Shown: positions 16,853 to 23,969 of the stretch, piece by piece
How positions within the stretch are numbered: position 1 is the first letter of the stretch
Layout of the letters: every line of letters begins with the position of its first letter
Source: CAYFVR01 sp046541515
GTDB lineage: Bacteria; Desulfobacterota; Desulfobacteria; Desulfobacterales; Desulfococcaceae
Length of the DNA stretch: 46,337 bases
Direction of reading: 5' to 3'
Assembly (NCBI GenBank): GCA_046541515.1
Contig: JBKHDD010000018.1
Location: 1 to 46,337, forward strand
Notes under the pieces: model-generated
The model's input: only the letters and a program-made list of their open reading frames with translations
The model's database searches: none
What the model was told of the DNA's origin: nothing
Made by a program: the position numbers and the translations under genes

Positions 16853-19800
16853 TTAATCGACCGGGCGTTCCCCGGCCAACGCCTGTCCCAGCCGTTCCCG
16901 TAGCCGGGACAGCGTGTAGGGCTTCTGGAGAAAGCCGGCCAGCCCTCGGCCCGAAAAGCGGGATGAAATCTCGTGTTCCGAATAGCCGCTGCTGAGGACG
17001 ATCCGGACGTTTGGATCGAATCGAAGCAGCGCATCCATCGCCTCCTCGCCGTCCATTTTAGGCATGGTCAGGTCCAGCAAGACCAGATCGATGCGGTCGG
17101 ACAGGTTTTCGTAAATCATCAGCGCGTCGGCCCCGTCCCGCGCCGTGATGACTTCGAAGCCGATTCGCTCCAGCATTTGGCGACCCAGGGCGCGGATGGT
17201 TTCCTCGTCGTCCACCAGCAGAATGCAACCGTTGAGGGTCTCGCGCTCCCCGGGGTTCGGCTGCGCCCGGGCCGGAATCTCCACAGCTTCGGAAAGCGCC
17301 GGAAAGAGAAGGGTAAATTCCGTCCCCTGGCCCGGTTCGCTCTGGAGGATCAAGGTTCCTTTATGGCCGCGAACGATGCCCAGCACGGCGGACATGCCCA
17401 AGCCGCGGCCCGTAAATTTGGTGGTGAAAAACGGTTCGAACACCCGTCGGCGGGTTTCGGCCGTCATGCCGCATCCGGTGTCGGAAACCGCGAGAAAAAC
17501 GAAACGGCCCGGACGGACGTTCTCCTTGAGCAAGGTCGCTTCCAGGAATTCCGCGTCGCAGTCCCGAACGCCGGTGGAGACGGTGATCATCCCGCTGCGT
17601 TCCCCGATGGCCTCGGAGGCGTTGATGACCAGATTCATGACCACTTGGCGGATCTGGGTGGCGTCTCCCCGGACGGCGGGAACGCCTTCCGCCAGTTCCA
17701 GCCGCAGCACCGCTTTTTTGGAGGTGGAGGCGTCCAGCAGATGGCGCATTTCTTTCACCAGGGCCGAAAGATCGATGGGCTCGATCACGAATTTGCCTTT
17801 GCCGGAGTAGGCCAGCATCTGGCTGCAAAGGTCGGCGGCCCGGCGGGAGGCGTGCTCGATTTCCCGAAGGTTTTCCCGGGCGGGCGACATGGCCGGCAGC
17901 CGGTCCAGCGCCAGATCCGCGTTGCCCAGCACGGCCATGAGGATGTTGTTGAAGTCGTGGGCGATGCCCCCGGCCAGGACGCCCAGGCTTTCCAGCTTCT
18001 GGGTTTCCTGGATTTTTTGTTCCAGGGCCAGCCGTTCCTTTTCTCCACGCTTCCGTTCGGTGATGTCTTCCACCATCCCGAGCAGGTAGGGCGGATTGCC
18101 GGATTCCTCCCCCATGATCACCACGTTGAGGTTGGCGATAAACGTTTCTCCGTCGCGGCGGAAGTATTCGTTTTCGAAAGTGACCACGTCGTTGCCGTTC
18201 CGGATGATTTCGAAGATTTCGGCTCGCCTTTCGGGGTGAACGTAAATCTCTTGGGCGATGTCGGTGACGCTCGCCACCAACTCCTCCGGGGTGGAATAGC
18301 CCAGCATGTCGGCCAGGGCCTGGTTGACGGCGGTGAAGCGACCTTCCGGCGAGGAGGTGAACATGCCCAGGGGGGCGTTGTCGAACAACGCCCGATAGCG
18401 GGACTCGCTCTCCCGCAGGTCGGCTTCCGCCTTTTTCCGATAGGTGATGTCGCGCCCCACGCCGACGATTTCCGACACTTCCCCGGATTCGTTCAGAATG
18501 GCCTTGTCGCTCCAGGAAAGCCACCGCCATCCGTCCCGGGTCATGGCCCGCTGTTCAATGAACGCCTCGTGGGGCGGCCGAAACAGGGCCTTCATGGCCT
18601 CGGCCGTGGCTTCCCGGTCCGCTTCATGGACCAGCGGCATAAAGGTTTGGCCGAGCAGTTCGTCCCGGCTTTTCCCGAACAGGCGGCAATAGGAGGGCGA
18701 AACGAACAGAAACCGGCCTTCGGGATCGACCTTCACCACCAGGTCGGCCTGGTTCTCCACGATCATCCGGTATTCGGTTTCGCTTTGGCGCAGGGCGGTT
18801 TCGATCCGGGCCTTCTCGGTCACGTCCTGGGCCGCGCCGGAGAGTCGCCGGGGCCGCCCGTCGGCCGTCCGCTCCAATTCCCCGCAAGCGAGAATATGCC
18901 GGATTTCCCCGTCGTCTGCCCGTCGGATGCGGTGCCGGATTTCATAGACGCCGGTTTCTTCCAGCGCTTCCCGAAACGCGTCGCGGATGGCGGGGGCATC
19001 CTCCGGATGGGCGATTTGGATCAGCTCTCCGCTGGTCAGGGATTCGGCGCAGACGCCGTGGATTCGTCGCCAGTTTTCCGAAAACTCCCACCGGTCCGAT
19101 GGAATGTTCCATTCCCAACTTCCCACGCCGGCCAGCCGTTCGGCATTGGCCAGCAGGTCCCGGTTCCGTTGAAGCGCAAGTTCCGCACTTTTTTTGTCCC
19201 CGATGTCGATGGCGGTGCCGGCCATCCGGATGGGCGTTCCGTCTTCGTCCCATTCCACCACCATGCCGCGGTCGGATACCCAAACCCAATGGCCGTCCTT
19301 GTGCTGGACTCGGCACTCGATTTCCAGAAAGCGGGATATTCCCTCCAGGCAGTCCCGCAGAGCGGCATCCATCGTCGGCGCGTCCTCCGGGTGGCAGAAC
19401 TGGAGCCATTCCGCGGAAGCAACCGGTTTCAGTTCGTTCAGTTGATAGCCCACCATCTTCGCGGCGCGCTCGTCGATCCGGATTTTGTCCGCCCGCAGGT
19501 CCAGCTCCCAGAGCCCGGCCCGGGTTCCCCGAAGAGCCAGGTCCAGCCGTTCCCGGCTTTTCCGAAGCGCTTCCAAGTCGTCGCGTCTTTGCAGAGATTG
19601 AATCAGCATATTGGCCGCCGCTTTGAGAAAGGTCTGGTCGGCGGCGCCCCATTCGATTTCGGATCGGCAATTGTCGAAGCCGATGAAGCCGATGAACTTA
19701 TTGTCGAGCGATAAAGGAATGGCCAGGATGGCCAGAACGCCTTGGGCGGACAAGTCTTCCCTTTCGGATTCCGGGAAATCCCGCACCCGGCCGCTGATGG

Positions 19801-21316
19801 TTTCCCCTCGGGCGAGAATCGATTTCCAGCGAGGACAACGTTCCTCGTAGGATAGACCTTGGAGGAAGGGATTGTCGATTTCCGGCTCGATGCCGTTGGC
19901 GCACCATTCGGCCTTTTGATTCATGAGCAGGCGGCCTTCGGCGTCGGTTTCGTTGAGAAACACGTATGATCGGCTGGCGTCCGATGCCGGGCCGATCCGC
20001 TCCACCACGCCTTGCCATGGAATTTCGCCGGCGGGTTCCAAAAGCAGGGCCGCCACTTCGTTGAGCGCTTGCAGATAATCTCCTCGACGTTGGAGGTTTT
20101 CCTCCCGGGATTTCCGTTCGGTCACGTCGTGGGCGATGGCGAAGGTGATCCCCTTTGCCGGATCGGGCTGGGATTTCCACTCGAGCCAGCGGTATTGGCC
20201 ATCTTTCCGGCGGTATCGGTTCTCGAAGGAAAGGACGGCGTTTCCTTTTCGCAACTCCTTTTCGACCGTGGCGATGGTTGCGGCCACGTCGTCGGGATGG
20301 ATGAAGTCGAGGAACGGGCGGCCCAGGAGTTCCGCTTCCGAATACCCGAGGGTTTTCATAAACGCGGGGTTCACCTGCAGGAACGTGGCGGTTCGGATGT
20401 CGGCCACGCAGATTATGTCCAGCGACATGTGGAAAACGGCCCGGAGCCGTTCCTCGGCCCGCTTGCGGTCGGTGACGTCGAGGGCCAAGCCGTTCCAGAT
20501 GGTTGCGCCGCTTGTTGTCCGAGCCGGTGTGGAGCGGGTCTGCACCCATTTTTCGGTTCCGTCGTCGAGGAGCAGTCGATGTTCGTGGAAAAAAGGGTAA
20601 AGGGTCTTTTCGGATTCTTCGATCGTCTCCCACAGGCTTTGGCGGTCGTCGGGATGAACGAGGGAAAAGAAGGCCTCCGGGTCGGCGAGCACTTCTTCGG
20701 GGGACCGGTTGAAAAGTCCCCGCGCTCCTTCTCCCACGAAGCGGAACCGGTGCGCCCCGTCGATGGTTTTTTCCAGCTGGTAGACCAGGCCGGGGAGATT
20801 TCCCGCGATGGTCCGGGCCTGTTCCGCGTTTTCGTGGATGGATATTTCCCATTTTTGCCGTTCGGTCACGTCCAGCAGGGAAAGCGACAGTTCCGAGATG
20901 GCGCCGTCATTCGCGCACAACGGGGTCAGGGTCCAGTCCCAGTATGTCATGTTCCGCTCGGGCTGGTCGGGGTGCGCAAAGGGCTTGGCAAAGGCCCGGT
21001 AAAGACGGCCGGTATCCCGGACCTTCTCGAAAATCCGCTGGTTTTCCTGGTGGGGGTACAGTTCGAAGTGATTTCGGCCGGGAAAGAAATCCGGCGTTTT
21101 GCGGGAGGCGGCGGCGTAGGCCCGGTTGACGCGAATGAAGTTGAAATTTCGGTCGAGGATGGCAATCAGAAGCGGGTTTTGGTCAAAAAAACGTTCCAGC
21201 AACGGCGATGCATCGGCGGTTTCTTGCGGGGCCGCCGTTTCCAATTCCGCGATCCGGCGGCGTAGGGCTTCCAGTTCCTTCCGTAGATCCTTCCGGCTTC
21301 GGTCTGCGACGGCCAT
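16853..21316 (-). CDS. Hybrid sensor histidine kinase with seven PAS domains, GAF, HisKA, HATPase and receiver
   Basis: A 1,487-residue soluble kinase. Order: PAS1 (about 40-155), PAS2 (about 165-290), PAS3 (about 290-405), GAF (about 420-590), PAS4, PAS5, PAS6 and PAS7 (to about 1,090), HisKA with the phospho-His in GGIAHDFNN, HATPase_c with the N box NLVINASEA, DTGCGM and GRGLGMSAVLGIV, then a C-terminal receiver with VDDEE and LLDLTMPKMDG. The repeated DVTERK/DITERK joins mark the PAC ends. The start ATG (21316) has GAGG upstream; an in-frame extension to 21538 lacks protein character. No transmembrane segment is visible, so it senses an internal signal. There is no adjacent response regulator, so the output partner is encoded elsewhere. 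Confidence 0.93.
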   Translation of the reverse strand: MAVADRSRKDLRKELEALRRRIAELETAAPQETADASPLLERFFDQNPLLIAILDRNFNFIRVNRAYAAASRKTPDFFPGRNHFELYPHQENQRIFEKVRDTGRLYRAFAKPFAHPDQPERNMTYWDWTLTPLCANDGAISELSLSLLDVTERQKWEISIHENAEQARTIAGNLPGLVYQLEKTIDGAHRFRFVGEGARGLFNRSPEEVLADPEAFFSLVHPDDRQSLWETIEESEKTLYPFFHEHRLLLDDGTEKWVQTRSTPARTTSGATIWNGLALDVTDRKRAEERLRAVFHMSLDIICVADIRTATFLQVNPAFMKTLGYSEAELLGRPFLDFIHPDDVAATIATVEKELRKGNAVLSFENRYRRKDGQYRWLEWKSQPDPAKGITFAIAHDVTERKSREENLQRRGDYLQALNEVAALLLEPAGEIPWQGVVERIGPASDASRSYVFLNETDAEGRLLMNQKAEWCANGIEPEIDNPFLQGLSYEERCPRWKSILARGETISGRVRDFPESEREDLSAQGVLAILAIPLSLDNKFIGFIGFDNCRSEIEWGAADQTFLKAAANMLIQSLQRRDDLEALRKSRERLDLALRGTRAGLWELDLRADKIRIDERAAKMVGYQLNELKPVASAEWLQFCHPEDAPTMDAALRDCLEGISRFLEIECRVQHKDGHWVWVSDRGMVVEWDEDGTPIRMAGTAIDIGDKKSAELALQRNRDLLANAERLAGVGSWEWNIPSDRWEFSENWRRIHGVCAESLTSGELIQIAHPEDAPAIRDAFREALEETGVYEIRHRIRRADDGEIRHILACGELERTADGRPRRLSGAAQDVTEKARIETALRQSETEYRMIVENQADLVVKVDPEGRFLFVSPSYCRLFGKSRDELLGQTFMPLVHEADREATAEAMKALFRPPHEAFIEQRAMTRDGWRWLSWSDKAILNESGEVSEIVGVGRDITYRKKAEADLRESESRYRALFDNAPLGMFTSSPEGRFTAVNQALADMLGYSTPEELVASVTDIAQEIYVHPERRAEIFEIIRNGNDVVTFENEYFRRDGETFIANLNVVIMGEESGNPPYLLGMVEDITERKRGEKERLALEQKIQETQKLESLGVLAGGIAHDFNNILMAVLGNADLALDRLPAMSPARENLREIEHASRRAADLCSQMLAYSGKGKFVIEPIDLSALVKEMRHLLDASTSKKAVLRLELAEGVPAVRGDATQIRQVVMNLVINASEAIGERSGMITVSTGVRDCDAEFLEATLLKENVRPGRFVFLAVSDTGCGMTAETRRRVFEPFFTTKFTGRGLGMSAVLGIVRGHKGTLILQSEPGQGTEFTLLFPALSEAVEIPARAQPNPGERETLNGCILLVDDEETIRALGRQMLERIGFEVITARDGADALMIYENLSDRIDLVLLDLTMPKMDGEEAMDALLRFDPNVRIVLSSGYSEHEISSRFSGRGLAGFLQKPYTLSRLRERLGQALAGERPVD

Positions 21317-21695
21317 GGGAGACCCTCCTCGGAAACGGTTCGGATGGGCGGAATGGCGTTCCCGCGAATATTGGGTGGACAAGCGGCGGCGAGGTGGAAA
21401 CGGGAACATGTCCAGCGGCCGGGTCCGCCGCGTCTCTCGGGGGCGGAACGCTTCTTCCGGCGGAAGGTTTGCCCGAAGCCGATGAAAACGGACCTGGCGA
21501 CCCGTGCTTCCGCTTTCCTTTCTTGTAGGACGTTTCATTCAAAATGAAAAGCCCCCGCCGAGGCGGGGGCTTTCCTTCGGGCTTGCGGAATGCGAAGCTT
21601 TAAATCGTCGGAGGATGGGCGCCGCAGTTTATCTGGTCGGGACCTTTGGGCGGCGGCACGTATCGCCTCTCCGTCCCCGGCGGCAAAGCTAAGAA
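21317..21695. other. Intergenic region upstream of the hybrid kinase
   Basis: No gene is seen. It must contain the kinase promoter (not confidently identified) and holds a bidirectional terminator hairpin at 21551-21570. The in-frame stretch upstream of the kinase start is arginine/proline-rich and looks like non-coding GC-rich sequence. Confidence 0.5.
21551..21570. terminator. Bidirectional intrinsic terminator
   Basis: GCCCCCGC-CGAG-GCGGGGGC is a perfect 8-bp stem with a 4-base loop. It is followed by TTTCCTTC on the plus strand and by TTTTCATTTT on the minus strand. The minus orientation would end the transcript of the repeat-containing exported protein 126 bp upstream. Confidence 0.75.
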
Positions 21696-23249
21696 TTAGT
21701 CGTCGTCGTCGTCCATGTCGTCGGAATCGTCGCCGTTACCGCCGGAGATTCCACAGTCGGCAAGGGGTTCACTTTCGATTTCAAACACCCGGCCATCGTC
21801 GAAATCCACGGAAACGCAAGCTCCGACCGAAACCGGGCCGTCGTCGGTTTGGATTGCGGTTCCCGAATCGGTCGTGAAGGTTCTTCCGCCAATGGACCAT
21901 GTTCCCGCCGCTCCGGTCGGCCGCGCTTCCACGATTCCGTAGAAATCGTCGTCATCCCACCCGCTATCCGAACCGCCGTCTCCGGTATCGCCGGAGATTC
22001 CACAGTCGGCAAGGGGTTCACTTTCGATTTCAAACACTCGGCCATCGTCGAAATCCACGGAAACGCAAGCTCCGACCGAAACCGGGCCGTCGTCGGTTTG
22101 GATTGCGGTTCCCGAATCGGTCGTGAAGGTTCTTCCGCCAATGGACCATGTTCCCGCCGCTCCGGTCGGCCGCGCTTCCACGATTCCGTAGAAATCCTCG
22201 TCATCCCACCAACTGTCGTCGTCTGAAGAAGAGTCGTCATCGGCATCACCGCCCGAATCGTCGTGGCCGGTGTCTTCCGAGATTCCGCAATCGGCCAAAG
22301 GCTCGCTTTCGATTTCAAACACTCGGCCATCCTCGATATCCACGGAAACACAAGTTCCAATCTCGATTTGTCCATCATCTTCATCGAGTTGGGTTTCGAA
22401 TTCCGCCACGAAGGTTCGATCCCCGATTTCCCAATCTCCCGCCACGCCGGAAGGCCGATTCCTTACGATGCCGTAATAATCCTCCCCGTAATCCCAAGAG
22501 TTCTCATAATTCGCCAAAATTCGGGATATCCCCAATTGATTTCTGGCTTTGGAAAACAAAAGCTTCTCGGATTGCAGAGAACCATAAATTACGATTCCGG
22601 ACAAATCGATATTGGATACGGCCGCTATGACTTGGACCTGATCCAGAGAAAGGCCCGGAAACCATTCGTAATGAAACGCCGCAACTTTGGAGAATGGAGG
22701 AATGGACAGCGTTGTGGATTCCAAAACGTTACCCTCTGAAATTACATATAATTTAACGTCGGCGGTTTGGCTGTTCAGGTTGGCCAAGGCCGTTCCCTTC
22801 CAGTCAATGTTGGAGGAAAAATTGCTGAAAAGAAAAGAAAGCTCATCGTCTTCGCGGTCTTCGAGCGCAAATTCGGCAACGCCACCGCCAACCCGGTTTT
22901 CAAAGGCCAAGCGAAATTGGAGATCGTCATCCGCTTCGGTGGTGACGAGCCCGCAATCCCCGCCATCTGCCAGCGACTTCAAATCGATTGCACGCGAAGA
23001 AAAACCATTGATGATAAATTCGTTCTCGTATATCTGGCCGCCTGAATCGTAAATCCGAATCGTGAAATTCCCGGCGGAATCGTCAAAATTATCCACAAGA
23101 AGGTAATCGTTCCAGTCTTGGTTCCCACCCGTCAGATGAGGGATCGGATATTCCCCGCCGATTGCGGGCGAAATCAGGAAAACCAAGGAAGCGATTGCAA
23201 CAAAGACGGTAGACCGGACCCAAGCGGCGGCATGAATTTGTTTAACCAT
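21696..23249 (-). CDS. Exported protein with three C-terminal DUF5666-like repeats
   Basis: A 517-residue protein. The start ATG at 23249 opens a signal peptide: positive MVKQIHAAAWVR, then a hydrophobic core VFVAIASLVFLI, with likely cleavage near AIGG. The middle part (about 30-265) is a beta-rich, unrecognised domain. The C-terminal part holds three units beginning DYYGIV or DFYGIVEARPTGAAG and ending FEIESEPLADCGIS, which resembles DUF5666. Units are separated by Asp/Ser-rich linkers, and the protein ends in an aspartate run. The second and third units are almost identical in DNA, while the first is diverged. A sigma-70-like promoter lies about 80 bp upstream. The function is unknown; a periplasmic or secreted calcium-binding role is possible from the acidic linkers. 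Confidence 0.8.
   Translation of the reverse strand: MVKQIHAAAWVRSTVFVAIASLVFLISPAIGGEYPIPHLTGGNQDWNDYLLVDNFDDSAGNFTIRIYDSGGQIYENEFIINGFSSRAIDLKSLADGGDCGLVTTEADDDLQFRLAFENRVGGGVAEFALEDREDDELSFLFSNFSSNIDWKGTALANLNSQTADVKLYVISEGNVLESTTLSIPPFSKVAAFHYEWFPGLSLDQVQVIAAVSNIDLSGIVIYGSLQSEKLLFSKARNQLGISRILANYENSWDYGEDYYGIVRNRPSGVAGDWEIGDRTFVAEFETQLDEDDGQIEIGTCVSVDIEDGRVFEIESEPLADCGISEDTGHDDSGGDADDDSSSDDDSWWDDEDFYGIVEARPTGAAGTWSIGGRTFTTDSGTAIQTDDGPVSVGACVSVDFDDGRVFEIESEPLADCGISGDTGDGGSDSGWDDDDFYGIVEARPTGAAGTWSIGGRTFTTDSGTAIQTDDGPVSVGACVSVDFDDGRVFEIESEPLADCGISGGNGDDSDDMDDDDD
21741..22206. repeat. Tandem near-identical repeat (249-bp period) within the DUF5666-like gene
   Basis: Two in-frame units start 249 bp (83 codons) apart at 21741 and 21990. 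They differ at only about two bases over about 220 bp (for example C/T at 21789 against 22038), then diverge in the acidic linker. This points to a recent duplication or ongoing gene conversion. A third, older unit lies upstream in the gene at about 22,285-22,490. Confidence 0.9.
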
Positions 23250-23609
23250 TGTGCGCAACCATCCTTTGGCAAGAGGTTTTGGGGCTGAAAATCGTTTCAA
23301 TAAGAACAAAAAACGCCATGCGAGAAAAAAATGTATATCCTTACTTCCTTCTGTCAACGGGGGGCGAAAATTTTTTGGGAAGATAAAATGGCAGGAAGGG
23401 AGGGAAGCGGGGGCATGTCCAGGGTGATCGCAAGTAACTCTACTCTAAGCCTTCAGGATTTTAAGCAGGTACGCGTCATCCCAGGCCTGCATCCGATGAT
23501 GGCCGGCCGAAATGGCATCTGCACCTTCTGGGCGACTACACGGACGAGGTTGCATTAACCGGCTGTATCGAAGCGCACTCGTCGCCAATCTCAAATACAA
23601 CGCTAAGGA
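23250..23609. other. Intergenic region between the exported repeat protein and the DUF2442 remnant
   Basis: The left part carries the promoter of the exported protein. The right part (about 23,400-23,600) has no credible gene; short frames on both strands lack ribosome-binding sites and resemble nothing I recognise. Its composition differs somewhat from its surroundings, so it may be a remnant of inserted DNA. Confidence 0.4.
23330..23357 (-). promoter_or_regulatory. Sigma-70-like promoter of the exported repeat protein
   Basis: On the minus strand a perfect TTGACA (-35, bases 23357-23352) is followed after 16 bases by TACATT (-10, 23335-23330). The position gives a leader of about 75 bases before the ATG at 23249. 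The surrounding sequence is A/T-rich, unlike the rest of the window. Confidence 0.6.
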
Positions 23610-23959
23610 TTAATCGTCCCAGTGGTCTTCGGACTGGCAGGCCCAGTCGTCGTCGGAGTCGTCGTCCCGGCTGTAAAGCGTATCCGGGGACAAATCCAAG
23701 CCATTATTCCATTGAAGGCTCCCAAGGAATGGCCGAACGGAGTTGAAGACCTTTCGATTCTTGAGGCGGGAGAAAACCCCATTTTCCAAATAGGGGTAAC
23801 ATCGAAGAGAACCTCTTCACCTTTTTCGAAAACCAGATGGAGCTTGTAGTCGCGCCTTGGAAATATCTTTTTCACGTCGATGTGTCTCCATCTTCCGTCG
23901 GTCAGATAGATTTTATGCCCAAAACGATCCCGCGTTGTCCATCGCATGGGTTTTTCCAT
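23610..23959 (-). pseudogene. DUF2442 protein, frameshifted and fused to the start of another small protein
   Basis: The product begins MEKPMRWTTRDRFGHKIYL and WRHI, then switches directly to a typical DUF2442 N-terminus, DVKKIFPRRDYKLHLVFEKG and EEVLFDVTP. At a run of four G (plus strand 23793-23796) the frame is lost. In the next frame the expected DUF2442 C-terminus follows: YLENGVFSRLKN, VFNSVRPFLGSLQWNNGLDL, SPDTLYSRDDDS and a stop at 23610. Restoring one base gives an intact DUF2442 end. The first about 27 residues look like the start of the toxin-like partner that often precedes DUF2442 genes, which suggests an internal deletion fused the two. It lies 10 bp after the dehydrogenase stop. 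Confidence 0.7.
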
Positions 23960-23969
23960 GAAATGGTCT

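Noticed and set aside
16973..19714. Plus-strand open frame of 913 codons opposite the hybrid kinase
   Set aside because: Antisense shadow of a gene with unmistakable domains.
21741..22206. Possible CRISPR-like tandem repeat
   Set aside because: Two long in-frame units of 249 bp within a coding gene; no short palindromic repeats with unique spacers.
23400..23600. Possible insertion-sequence remnant
   Set aside because: Short frames on both strands, but no transposase motif, no inverted repeats and no recognisable match.
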